Source: JB111 sp049856295 (lineage in GTDB: Bacteria > Actinomycetota > Actinomycetes > Actinomycetales > Actinomycetaceae). From it: 64,000 bases of DNA. The notes beneath the pieces are model-generated. The model was not told where the DNA came from, did no database searches, and worked only from the letters and a program-made list of their open reading frames with translations. The DNA lies in NCBI RefSeq assembly GCF_049856295.1, contig NZ_JBNDMZ010000002.1, positions 248,001-312,000 of the forward strand, read 5' to 3'. Below are positions 18,169-25,922 of the stretch, piece after piece (within the stretch, counting starts at the first letter, position 1; the number at the start of each line of letters is the position of its first letter). The position numbers and the translations under genes were made by a program.

Positions 18169-18804
18169 TCAACGACTCTCGAGCATGTCTTCCATCTCGG
18201 TGATCTCCGCTTGCTGGTCGTCGATCATCGTCTGGGCGAGGGCGAGCGCTTCGGGGTTCTCTCCGTCGTCCAGTTCGGTCTCGGCCATGTCCACCGCGCC
18301 GCGATGGTGCGCGATCATCAGTTCCAGGAAGCGGAGTTCGAACTCGGCGTCCGGCACCGACTCCAGCTCGACCATGGCTTCCTCCTGGGTCAGCCCTTCC
18401 ATCTCCATGCCGCCGTGGTCCATGCCGCCGTCACCGGCCGGAGAGGTCTCCTGTCCCCAGGCCTCCAGCCAGGAGGTCATCTGTGTGATTTCGGGCCCCT
18501 GGGCTGCGGCGATCCCTTCAGCGAGCGTGCGCACCTCCTCACTGGCGGCACGTTCCACCGCTACGTCAGCCATCTCGATAGCACCCTCGTGATGGACGAT
18601 CATCATCTGGGCAAAGTTCACGTCTGCGTCGTTGTGCATCTCGGATACCTCCGGCTGCAGCGTGCTCTCTGTGGTTGTCTCCGAGCTATCGTCCCCGGCC
18701 GGGGCTGAAGTCGTTGCATCTTGGTCACCGCTGCCGCATGCGGCAAGCGTCAATGCCAGAACGGTTCCGCCCGCAACTGCCGTAAACCGAGTCCTCAATT
18801 TCAT
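18169..18804 (-). CDS. DUF305 lipoprotein
   Basis: A 211-aa protein with a lipobox signal (LTLAAC) and two DUF305 half-repeats, each with MMIVHHEGAIEMA or MIAHHRGAVDMA. These His/Met/acid motifs are typical of the ferritin-like DUF305 fold, frequent in copper-resistance loci. A Met/His-rich insert (GGMDHGGMEMEG) lies between them. ATG 18804 follows GGAGAAAG. Divergent from the TlpA/CcdA pair, with a shared regulator-like repeat between. Likely extracytoplasmic copper binding (inferred). Confidence 0.92.
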   Translation of the reverse strand: MKLRTRFTAVAGGTVLALTLAACGSGDQDATTSAPAGDDSSETTTESTLQPEVSEMHNDADVNFAQMMIVHHEGAIEMADVAVERAASEEVRTLAEGIAAAQGPEITQMTSWLEAWGQETSPAGDGGMDHGGMEMEGLTQEEAMVELESVPDAEFELRFLELMIAHHRGAVDMAETELDDGENPEALALAQTMIDDQQAEITEMEDMLESR

Positions 18805-19265
18805 GGTTTCTTTCTCCAGATCAGTTCGAGTCGGGCGCCGGGTCAGCAGGACGGGCCGGCAAGAAGAGCACCTTCGGCCGGCCGGCTCATTAGATTTGCT
18901 GGCAGAGTTGCCCACCGCGTGCTCGACGCCGCGTCGACGTTAGCCGGGGACGAGCAGAGGTGAGGGTTGGATGCCAGTGTTTGCGGTGAATCTTCATCGA
19001 TTCTTCATGGAGTCTCACCGGACGGGCGTCGTAGGTCGCCAACGTTCGGGCCAGGCCTATGGTGTGGCGTTGGAAGCGCGGGTCGAATTGACAACTTTCG
19101 CGCAGACCAGATGGGATCCAGCTCATCGGTAGCGATGCGCGAAAAAGACTTCTGAACAACACGCGTAGGAGAAGTTGTAGGACTATGAGGTCGGACGGTT
19201 CGATGACCCGCCTCGTGCAGGCAGTGGCACGTGAGCCCCAAAGGGCCCTTGAAAGGGTGAAAGGC
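18805..19265. other. Divergent intergenic region
   Basis: 461 bp between the DUF305 gene and the TlpA-like gene. It contains the TCTTCAT direct repeat (18991-19010), a TTGACA hexamer near 19087 and no convincing gene. A longer upstream ATG frame for the TlpA protein (19185) exists but lacks a signal-peptide-like start. Confidence 0.5.
18991..19010. promoter_or_regulatory. Response-regulator box candidate (TCTTCAT repeat)
   Basis: TCTTCAT at 18991-18997 and 19002-19008, 11 nt apart, forms the direct-repeat geometry used by OmpR-type regulators. It lies between divergent copper/redox genes about 3 kb from the only complete two-component pair in the window. Confidence 0.45.
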
Positions 19266-19874
19266 GTGAATTCCAACAACAGGCGTCGAGGTCCGGTGGA
19301 CCGGTGGTTTGTTGCGGCCCGCTTGGCATCGGTGATGGCACTGGCAGGCTGCGCCTCGGCACCCGGTGCCAACTCAGACCTCAGCATTGATACGGGTTAC
19401 GTCTCGGGTGACGGTTCGCTGGAGCTGTGGGAACCCGAGCAGCGTGACGCTCCCATCGACCTGGTCGGGGTGACCTATGACGGTGCGGAGGTCGACGTGA
19501 ACGACACGCGCGGTGAGGTGGTGGTGGTGAATTTCTGGTATGCCGCCTGCCCGCCGTGCCGGGCGGAAGCCGACGATCTGGGCGCGATCTACGAGGACTA
19601 TGCCCCCCAGGGTGTAGAGATGCTGGGGATCAATCCGCGCGACGACGTCGCGACCGCTCAAGCCTTCGAGCGGACCTTCGAGGTTCCTTACCCCTCGGTG
19701 CACGACAGCGGAGCTGCCGCCGTCGCCGCCTTCCAGGGACTCGTGCCGCTCCAGGCCATGCCCACCACAGTGGTCCTGGACCAGCAGGGGCGCGTGGCCG
19801 CACGCGTCATGGGACAGATCGATCCGACCGTTCTGCGCGGCCTCATTGACGACACGCTCGCTGAGGAGGCGTGA
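19266..19874 (+). CDS. TlpA/ResA-like thioredoxin-fold lipoprotein
   Basis: A 202-aa exported thiol-disulfide protein. The lipobox is SVMALAGC (Cys29). The AhpC/TSA-Redoxin-type thioredoxin fold has active site WYAACPPC (Cys95, Cys98) and a cis-Pro segment QAMPTTVVLD. GTG 19266 is chosen because GAAAGGG lies 8 nt upstream and it places the signal peptide at the N-terminus. The stop overlaps ccdA by four bases (GTGA), so the two form a unit in which CcdA supplies electrons. Possible jobs are cytochrome c maturation or keeping copper-site cysteines reduced. Confidence 0.9.
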   Translation: MNSNNRRRGPVDRWFVAARLASVMALAGCASAPGANSDLSIDTGYVSGDGSLELWEPEQRDAPIDLVGVTYDGAEVDVNDTRGEVVVVNFWYAACPPCRAEADDLGAIYEDYAPQGVEMLGINPRDDVATAQAFERTFEVPYPSVHDSGAAAVAAFQGLVPLQAMPTTVVLDQQGRVAARVMGQIDPTVLRGLIDDTLAEEA

Positions 19875-20671
19875 CAGCCATGGTCTGGGACCAACTCGGG
19901 GCCGCCTTCGCCGACACGGTTCTCACCGGGCCGATGCTCGCCGCACTCCCGGTCGCCTTGATCGCCGGCTTCATCTCCTTCGCCTCCCCCTGCGTGCTGC
20001 CCCTCCTGCCTGGCTACGTCGGCTACCTCAGCGGAATGGCCGGAGCGACGACACATGGCGGGCACGGCGGAGGGACGCAACGTACGAAGGTGCGCGACGG
20101 GCGACTGCTCACCGGTGCACTGCTCTTCGTCGCCGGTTTCACCGCTGTGTTCGTGCTGCTCGGCGTGGTGTTCGCCTGGCTCGGGATCCTGCTGGCCCCG
20201 TGGGTGGAGACGATCACGCGAATCCTTGGCGCGCTGGTCGTGCTCATGGGGCTGGCATTCATGGGGTACATCCCCATGCTGCAAAGCGACCGACGCCTAC
20301 GCCTGGCCCCGCGTCAAGGCGTCTGGGGAGCCCCGCTGCTCGGCGTCGTCTTCGGGTTGGGCTGGGCGCCGTGCATGGGACCGACCTTGGCCGCCGTCCT
20401 GAGCTTGGCGTTCAGCGAAGCCGACCCCACCCGCGGCGGAATCCTCGTGCTGGCCTACAGCCTCGGCCTTGGCATCCCGTTTGTCGCTGGGGCGATGCTG
20501 CTGTCCCGCTCGCGCCGAGCGCTGGACGTCCTGCGCCGCCACCGCCGCCTCTTCCAACGGCTCGGCGGCGGCTTGCTCGTGCTCCTCGGGCTCGCCATGG
20601 TCACCGGGGTGTGGAGTTGGCTCTCGGGATACCTACAGGGCCTGGTCGCCAACTTTCAAACCCTGGTATGA
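19871..20671 (+). CDS. ccdA: Cytochrome c biogenesis protein CcdA (DsbD-like)
   Basis: A 266-aa membrane protein with six predicted helices. The redox Cys are in FASPCVLPLLPGYVGYLSG (TM1) and GLGWAPCMGPTLA (TM4), the DsbD/CcdA hallmark. It moves reducing power across the membrane to the adjacent TlpA-like protein. A His/Gly-rich loop (THGGHGGG) after TM1 is unusual and might bind metal. Start GTG 19871 overlaps the preceding stop; ATG 19880 is an alternative. Confidence 0.93.
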   Translation: MTAMVWDQLGAAFADTVLTGPMLAALPVALIAGFISFASPCVLPLLPGYVGYLSGMAGATTHGGHGGGTQRTKVRDGRLLTGALLFVAGFTAVFVLLGVVFAWLGILLAPWVETITRILGALVVLMGLAFMGYIPMLQSDRRLRLAPRQGVWGAPLLGVVFGLGWAPCMGPTLAAVLSLAFSEADPTRGGILVLAYSLGLGIPFVAGAMLLSRSRRALDVLRRHRRLFQRLGGGLLVLLGLAMVTGVWSWLSGYLQGLVANFQTLV

Positions 20672-20848
20672 CCGGGCATCTCTTGTGCCGACACAGACTC
20701 TTCAGCACCCCCTGATGAAACATGACCGAGCCCGGGACGAAGTACCTAGATCCACCTGCGCAACGGTTGCCTACCGTGTGCCGGGCACCCGCCAGGTCAT
20801 GGAGCCGTCCGGTCCGATCAGCCAGCACCGTCAGACAGGAGAAACAAC

Positions 20849-21424
20849 GTGAAAAGACTTGCCGCAACGATCCCGGCGTTGGTACTGATACTGGCTGGCT
20901 GCTCGACCGCAGACACCAGCGACGAGCAGTCCGTGGAGGGCGCTGAAGGAGAGTTTCTCGCCGCCCACGGCCTGGACGGGATGGAAGTCCCGGAAATGAT
21001 CGACCATCTCGACCGACTGGGCGGTCAAGAACGCCCCACCAGCTACATGGCATCCATCCGGTCCGAGGAACTGCTGTTCTCCGACGGCGAGCAGGACCTC
21101 GCCCTGGACATGCCTGACGACCTGTTTTACCTCTCCGTGGCCCCATACGTGAACCAGACGCACGACTGCTACTACCACAGTCTCACCACCTGCCAGGGGG
21201 AACTCACCGGCCAGGACATCCAGGTGCGGATCCTGGACCAAGCAAGCGGTGAAGAGCTCGTCAACGACGAGGTGACCACCTTCGACAACGGCTTCGCAGG
21301 CTTCTGGTTGCCGCGCGACGTCGAAGGAACCATCGAGATCACCTATGACGGCTTGACGGGTACGTCGGACTTCTCCACCGCCGACGACGGGGCCACGTGC
21401 CTCACAGACCTTCGGCTCGCCTGA
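20849..21424 (+). CDS. cueP: CueP-family copper-binding lipoprotein
   Basis: A 191-aa lipoprotein with lipobox LILAGC (Cys18). The mature part matches CueP: FLAAHGLDGM, SIRSEELLFSDGE, DMPDDLFYLSVAPYVNQTHD and CYYHSLTTCQGEL. The last two pieces carry the Cys/His cluster that binds copper in Salmonella CueP. GTG 20849 follows AGGAGAAACAAC. It stands 177 nt after ccdA and may have its own promoter. In Salmonella CueP acts in periplasmic copper tolerance; here an outer-membrane-face lipid-anchored buffer is inferred. Confidence 0.9.
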   Translation: MKRLAATIPALVLILAGCSTADTSDEQSVEGAEGEFLAAHGLDGMEVPEMIDHLDRLGGQERPTSYMASIRSEELLFSDGEQDLALDMPDDLFYLSVAPYVNQTHDCYYHSLTTCQGELTGQDIQVRILDQASGEELVNDEVTTFDNGFAGFWLPRDVEGTIEITYDGLTGTSDFSTADDGATCLTDLRLA

Positions 21425-21460
21425 CCCTGAACCGCCCTGGATCTTCCGGAGGGTGGTTGG

Positions 21461-22396
21461 TTACGCGACCTCCGGTTCGGGGGTCACGGTCGTAGCCTGC
21501 CGGTGAGCGTGTTCGAACTCAACGGGTGGCAGCTGCCCGATTGAGGAGTGGAGGCGGTCGTGGTTGTACCAGTGGACCCAGCGGGCGACTTGCCACTCGA
21601 CCTCGGCGTGGTTCTTCCAGGTCGGGCCGCCGTCGTTGATCGCCTCGGTCTTGAACAGTCCGATCGTCGACTCGCACAGCGCGTTGTCCAGTGCGTCGCC
21701 GACGGTGCCGATGGATCCGGCGATGCCGGCCTGGGCCAACTCGGCGGTCAGCGCCAGCGATACGTATTGCGACCCGGCATCGGAGTGGTGGACGAGCCGG
21801 CCGTGTTCCCAGTGGGCTCCGGCGCGGTGACGCACGTCGATCGCCTGACGTAGGGCGTCGGTGACCAGGAAGGTCCGCATGCTCGTTGCGACTCGCCAGC
21901 CCAGGATCCGGCGGGAGTAGACGTCCACGACGAAGGCGACGTAGACGAACCCGGTCAGCGTCCACACGTAGGAGAAGTCGGCCACCCACAGCTGGTCGGT
22001 CGCAGTAGGCACGTGCCAGCCGCGCTTGACCAGGTCGGGGTGACGTGGCGCCTGGGCCGACCGCCGAGTCGTGGTGGTGCGGTGTCGTCCCCGCACTGCG
22101 CCGGTGATCCCGGCGATGGCCATGAGCCGGGCGACCTGGTCGCGCCCAACATCGAAGCCGGCGCGGCGGGCGGCATGCCAGAGCTTGCGCACCCCGTACA
22201 CGCCCCAGTTCTCCCGGTGCAGCGTCACCAGCGCGTTGACGAGGTAGGCCTCCTCCAACAGCGCCTGGCTCACAGGACGGGCTTTGTGGGCGTAGTAGGT
22301 GGACGGCGCGATCTTTATCCCGTGCACGGACAGCACGGCGCAGATCGGCTCGACGCCGAACCGGTCCCTGTAGGTGTCGATGTAGGCCACGATCAC
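21461..22396 (-). CDS. IS3-family transposase OrfB (DDE)
   Basis: A 311-aa catalytic part with an HTH_21-type segment near residue 60-100 and an rve integrase core. DDE residues are visible: Asp in VADFSYV, Asp in HHSDAGSQY and Glu in NALCESTIGLFKTE. The conserved ending WYNHDRLHSSIGQLPPVEFE is present. It overlaps orfA by four bases, and a -1 frameshift to make the OrfAB fusion is expected in the family. No internal damage seen, so the element may be active. Confidence 0.95.
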   Translation of the reverse strand: MIVAYIDTYRDRFGVEPICAVLSVHGIKIAPSTYYAHKARPVSQALLEEAYLVNALVTLHRENWGVYGVRKLWHAARRAGFDVGRDQVARLMAIAGITGAVRGRHRTTTTRRSAQAPRHPDLVKRGWHVPTATDQLWVADFSYVWTLTGFVYVAFVVDVYSRRILGWRVATSMRTFLVTDALRQAIDVRHRAGAHWEHGRLVHHSDAGSQYVSLALTAELAQAGIAGSIGTVGDALDNALCESTIGLFKTEAINDGGPTWKNHAEVEWQVARWVHWYNHDRLHSSIGQLPPVEFEHAHRQATTVTPEPEVA

Positions 22397-22719
22397 TTGA
22401 GTCGGCGGTCGAGCTCCGCCTGAGCGAAAAACGCTGACGCGGTCTTGAGGATCTCGTTCGCCCGCTCGAGTTCGGCCACGCGCTTCTTCAACGCGCGGAC
22501 CTCCTCGGACTCACTCGAGCGAGTGGTCGCGGGCCGGGCGCCGCTGGCGTGCTCGGCCTCCTCGATCCAGTTCCGCAGCGTTGCGGGGTTCACGTCCAGG
22601 AGCGAGCCGACGTGCTTGCGGGCTCCCAGCTTCGACTCGGTGCCCTCGCCGAGCTTCTCGCGGTACATCCGCACCGCCCGCTCCCGGAACTCACCGTCGT
22701 ATCTCCTCGGTGCTGACAT
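22393..22719 (-). CDS. IS3-family transposase OrfA
   Basis: A 108-aa DNA-binding subunit. The HTH_Tnp_1 domain starts APRRYDGEFRERAVRMY and a leucine-zipper-like coiled coil (RALKKRVAELERANEILKTA) occupies the last third, the standard IS3 architecture. It lies at the promoter-proximal end inside the right inverted repeat. Confidence 0.95.
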   Translation of the reverse strand: MSAPRRYDGEFRERAVRMYREKLGEGTESKLGARKHVGSLLDVNPATLRNWIEEAEHASGARPATTRSSESEEVRALKKRVAELERANEILKTASAFFAQAELDRRLK

Positions 22720-22774
22720 GGGGATCAGTCTCCCTTGCTAGATCAGCACCCTCCAGGAGATCCAGGGCGGTTCA

Positions 22775-23252
22775 GATAGAGGACACACACCTCGGTCACA
22801 ACCGGGAACTGACGGATCGTCTTGCCATTGACGTTCCCCGCGATGTGCGAAAGTCCCTTGTCCCAAATGATCGTTTGCACATAGTCCCAGCCTTGCCTGT
22901 CAAGCTCGGCGTGTACGGTCGCCCAACCGACCTCGGTGCCCCAGAACCAAAGCGTCGTGCCTGGCGTGGCTGCGTTCGACCACTCCTTGATGTGCTCTCG
23001 ATACCAGTCCACCAGATCCGTGGCATCCACGGTGTCACCGTGGAATCCACGTACGCCGTACGCTCCATCGCTGATGATCGTGGTCGGCGTTGGCCACTGT
23101 GAGTATGCGTGCCTGACGTCGCCCTCGAAGAGGGAGAACGCGTCCGGGACCGGCGTTAACGCACCGCCGGTTGCGTCCTTGGTTGTGTCCGCGACCAACG
23201 CCAATGCGCCACGGGTCGTCGAGCCTTCGGACCTGCGGCGTCCTGACGGCAT
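22775..23252 (-). pseudogene. DNA methyltransferase fragment truncated by the IS
   Basis: About 160 codons survive from ATG 23252; the IS3 inverted repeat cuts the 3' end. The segment IISDGAYGVRGFHGD would be the catalytic motif-IV region. It is followed by WYREHIKEWSNAATPGTTLW, WGTEVGWATVHAELDRQGWD and WDKGLSHIAGNVNGKTIRQF, a layout I associate with amino-methyltransferases of restriction systems. The AdoMet-binding FxGxG motif, expected later in this class, is missing. The residue family is inferred from recall; the truncation is plain. Confidence 0.55.
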
Positions 23253-23550
23253 GCTCCCGCCCCTTCTCCATGAGGTGTTGTTCTCCTGCCTCGCATGCTA
23301 TGGGCCACGCGGCAGGCGCGCGGGCAGGGTCCAGCCCGTGTCATACCCCTCGTCACCCCGCACTCCGGCGGTCCTCACGTCGTGCACTCAAGCGCTGTGC
23401 CTGGACGAGCTGCTTGACCCGACCCAAGTGTGAGGCGTGGTCGTGTGCCTCCCACTGTCGGCTTCACCATGAAAGTAGCCTCAGGATGTGATGGACAACT
23501 CCCTGCTGGACAGTGCTCGCCAGCATCGCCTATCAGTTCGGCCCTGATTC

Positions 23551-24657
23551 GTGCCCGCCCGCAAGACACGCCAGTACGTCGCCGCCGCTGTCGAGTCACT
23601 GACGCTCGCCATCGAACTCTTCAATCGACCGAGCCCTGCGGGCAGGGAGCACGCGACCGTGATGATGACAGCGCACGCTTTCGAGATGCTCTTGAAAGCT
23701 GCAATCTATGATGAGCGTCGAAAGGTCAGGTTCTCCGGGAGCGACCGCTCATTCGACCTCGGCAAGTGCGTGACCGTGGCCGAGACCTCCCTCGGCATCA
23801 TCGACGCGGGAGATCGCGTGGTGCTGCTCGCCCTGAAGGAAGATCGGGACGCCGCCACCCATGACGTCATCTCCATGAGCGATGACGTGCTGTGGCTCCA
23901 TCTTCGATCAGCGGTAACGATCTTCCGGAAGGTGCTCCTCGGTCTAACGGGTCAGGACCTCACCGATGTGATGCCCGGGCGAGTCCTCCCAGTCTCGGCG
24001 AGCCCTCCTACGGAGGTGGGCCTCGTTGTAGGGAAAGAATTCGAGCACATCGCAGAGCTCCTTCGTCCGGGCCGGCGGCGGACTGCAGATGCGCGGGCTC
24101 GGCTGCTCCCGCTGATGGCACTGGATCGAGCTGTTCGCGGGGAGACGGAGCCACCGACCGAGGCCGACGTCAGTCTAACTCTCCGTGCGGTCAAGGACCA
24201 AGAAAACTGGGAGGCCGTCTTTCCCGGTGTCGTCGGGCTGCGGCTCGTGGGAGGACCGCGTCCGTCAGACCAGGTCCAGGAAATTAGCTTGAAGATCGAC
24301 CCCAAACGGGGCGATCTAGCCGCCCGCCCCGCGCAGGACGGAGAGGAGGCCATCGCTTACCGGGAGGTGGACACGTTCGACCGCTACTCACTCAAGTTGA
24401 GCAAGCTTGGAGAGAAACTGGGACTGACTCGGCACCAGGGGCTAGCGGTGATTCATGCTCTTGGCCTCCGGGCGGACGCCAAGTGCTACAGAGAGAAGCG
24501 GACTGCCAACGGTCATGTTCAGTTCCAAGGACTGAGCAACATCGCGCTAGAGCGTGCAAAGAAGGCGTTGGCCGACGGGCTGGACGTGGACCAGGCCGTG
24601 ACTGATTACAACGCGCACATCGCCAGCAAGGCCAAGCCCGGCACGAATCGAAGATGA
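23551..24657 (+). CDS. DUF3644 domain protein
   Basis: A 368-aa protein. Its N-terminal 130 residues match the DUF3644 pattern (YVAAAVESLTLAIELFNRP, then EHATVMMTAHAFEMLLKAAI), a HEPN-like helical fold. The C-terminal half (LKLSKLGEKLGLTRHQGLAV ... VQFQGLSNIALERAKKAL) looks like a helical DNA-binding region. The GTG start at 23551 lacks a clear ribosome site. It stands beside the truncated methyltransferase on the opposite strand, so it may be part of a former restriction or defence locus. Its function is unknown; base composition is slightly less GC-rich than neighbours. Confidence 0.7.
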   Translation: MPARKTRQYVAAAVESLTLAIELFNRPSPAGREHATVMMTAHAFEMLLKAAIYDERRKVRFSGSDRSFDLGKCVTVAETSLGIIDAGDRVVLLALKEDRDAATHDVISMSDDVLWLHLRSAVTIFRKVLLGLTGQDLTDVMPGRVLPVSASPPTEVGLVVGKEFEHIAELLRPGRRRTADARARLLPLMALDRAVRGETEPPTEADVSLTLRAVKDQENWEAVFPGVVGLRLVGGPRPSDQVQEISLKIDPKRGDLAARPAQDGEEAIAYREVDTFDRYSLKLSKLGEKLGLTRHQGLAVIHALGLRADAKCYREKRTANGHVQFQGLSNIALERAKKALADGLDVDQAVTDYNAHIASKAKPGTNRR

Positions 24658-24798
24658 ACGGGCCCGAGCCGGGGAATGTGCTCGGCGCGCCCTGCGAGGA
24701 GATTGTGGCTACGAACCACAGTGCGCTCCTGACGGGCGCTCACGGTCTGCCTAGAAAAGCTCGTTTACGGCACAGGGCTGCTGGTTCAGTCGATGCTG

Positions 24799-24804
24799 TA
24801 TAGT
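24799..24804 (+). promoter_or_regulatory. -10 box of a probable leaderless cmtR transcript
   Basis: TATAGT ends 7 nt before the cmtR ATG, and no ribosome site precedes the ATG. GTTCAG repeats at 24784-24789 and 24803-24808 flank the hexamer and could be the repressor contact. Confidence 0.6.
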
Positions 24805-24811
24805 TCAGCGC

Positions 24812-25171
24812 ATGCTGACCATTGCTACTCGTCTGGACGCGATGAACCGGTTGGGCCGGGCACTGGCCGACCCAACACGGTCACGGCTCCTCATGACGTT
24901 GCTGGAACGGCCGGCCTATCCGGCAGAGCTGGCACGCGACCTCGGGCTGACGCGCTCGAACGTGTCGAACCATCTGGCGTGCCTGCGCGACTGCGGCATC
25001 GTGGTCGCCGAGCCCGAGGGCCGCCAGACACGTTACGAGATCGTCGACCCGCACCTGACGCGGGCACTCCGCGCGCTGGTCGAGGTCACCCTCGCGGTGA
25101 ACGAGAACGCTCCCTGCATCGATCCTGCCTGCCCGGTTCCCGGGTGCGCCAACGCCGGGACTGACGCGTGA
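24812..25171 (+). CDS. cmtR: ArsR/SmtB-family Cd/Pb sensor CmtR
   Basis: A 119-aa winged-helix metal repressor. The HTH is ELARDLGLTRSNVSNHLACL. The three ligands of Mycobacterium tuberculosis CmtR are present at the same numbers: Cys57 and Cys61 (ACLRDCG) and Cys102 (APCIDPAC). Two more Cys follow (107, 112), giving a richer tail than the reference. Metal binding would release cadD. Its stop overlaps the cadD start (GTGA). Confidence 0.93.
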   Translation: MLTIATRLDAMNRLGRALADPTRSRLLMTLLERPAYPAELARDLGLTRSNVSNHLACLRDCGIVVAEPEGRQTRYEIVDPHLTRALRALVEVTLAVNENAPCIDPACPVPGCANAGTDA

Positions 25172-25767
25172 TCCTGTCCTCGGTCCTGCAGGCGATCGGC
25201 CTGTTCATTGCCACCAACATCGACGACATCATCGTGCTCTCGCTGTTCTTCGCCCGTGGTGCGGGGCAACGCGGGACAACGGCCCGGATCACCGCAGGCC
25301 AGTACCTGGGCTTCGCGGGCATCCTGGGCGCCGCCGTACTCGTGTCGCTGGGCGCGGGAGCGTTTCTTCCCCGGGAAGCCATCCCGTACTTCGGGCTCAT
25401 ACCCCTGGCCCTGGGACTGTGGGCCGCGTGGCGGGCATGGCGCGGGGGCGATGACGACGACGACGATGCCAAGGTCGAGGGCAAGAACGTCGGTGTCTGG
25501 ACCGTCGCCGCGGTCACCTTCGCCAACGGAGGAGACAACATCGGCGTCTACGTCCCGGTCTTCCTCAACGTGGGACCCGCGGCCGTGGTCGCCTACTGCG
25601 TCGTCTTCCTCCTGCTCGTCGCGGTCCTCGTGATGCTGGCCAAGTTCATCGCCACCCGCCGACCGATCGCCGAAGTCCTCGAACGCTGGGAACACGTCCT
25701 GTTCCCGATCGTCCTGATCGGCCTTGGCGTCGTCATCCTCGTCAGTGGAGGAGCCTTCGGTCTCTAA
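25168..25767 (+). CDS. cadD: Cadmium resistance transporter CadD
   Basis: A 199-aa membrane protein of the CadD family (LysE-like fold) with five to six helices. Motifs IATNIDDIIVLSLFFARG near the N-terminus and TFANGGDNIGVYVPVF in the middle are diagnostic and contain the acidic residues used for cation passage. An Asp-rich loop (GDDDDDDAK) follows helix 3. It is translationally coupled to cmtR, the expected repressor. Confidence 0.93.
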   Translation: MILSSVLQAIGLFIATNIDDIIVLSLFFARGAGQRGTTARITAGQYLGFAGILGAAVLVSLGAGAFLPREAIPYFGLIPLALGLWAAWRAWRGGDDDDDDAKVEGKNVGVWTVAAVTFANGGDNIGVYVPVFLNVGPAAVVAYCVVFLLLVAVLVMLAKFIATRRPIAEVLERWEHVLFPIVLIGLGVVILVSGGAFGL

Positions 25768-25922
25768 ACGCGTCCTCCGGGACAGTGGCGTGATGGCCCC
25801 TTGCTTGATCGCACCGTCACCCAGCACCGACAGAACCCCGCCATATAAGTACCAAGACCACAGATGACCGCACCGGTCGACCCAGGTGTGGACGTGAGAG
25901 GACCTTCTGCGACGATTCCGTC

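Larger units (their letters stand above)
21428..22774 (-). mobile_element. IS3-family insertion sequence, 1347 bp
   Basis: It is bounded by 28-bp terminal inverted repeats, 21428-21455 (TGAACCGCCCTGGATCTTCC...) and 22747-22774, matching at 26 of 28 positions. It encodes the usual overlapping orfA/orfB pair, both apparently intact. Flanks are ...GACCC on the left and GATAG... on the right, with no 3-4 bp duplication. This suggests a deletion or recombination after insertion. Confidence 0.93.

Noticed and set aside
21425..22778. Target duplication flanking the IS3 element
   Set aside because: The bases just outside the two inverted repeats do not match at 3, 4 or 5 nt.
23035..23433. Small frames on both strands between the methyltransferase fragment and DUF3644
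   Set aside because: They overlap the fragment or lack start signals and protein-like composition.
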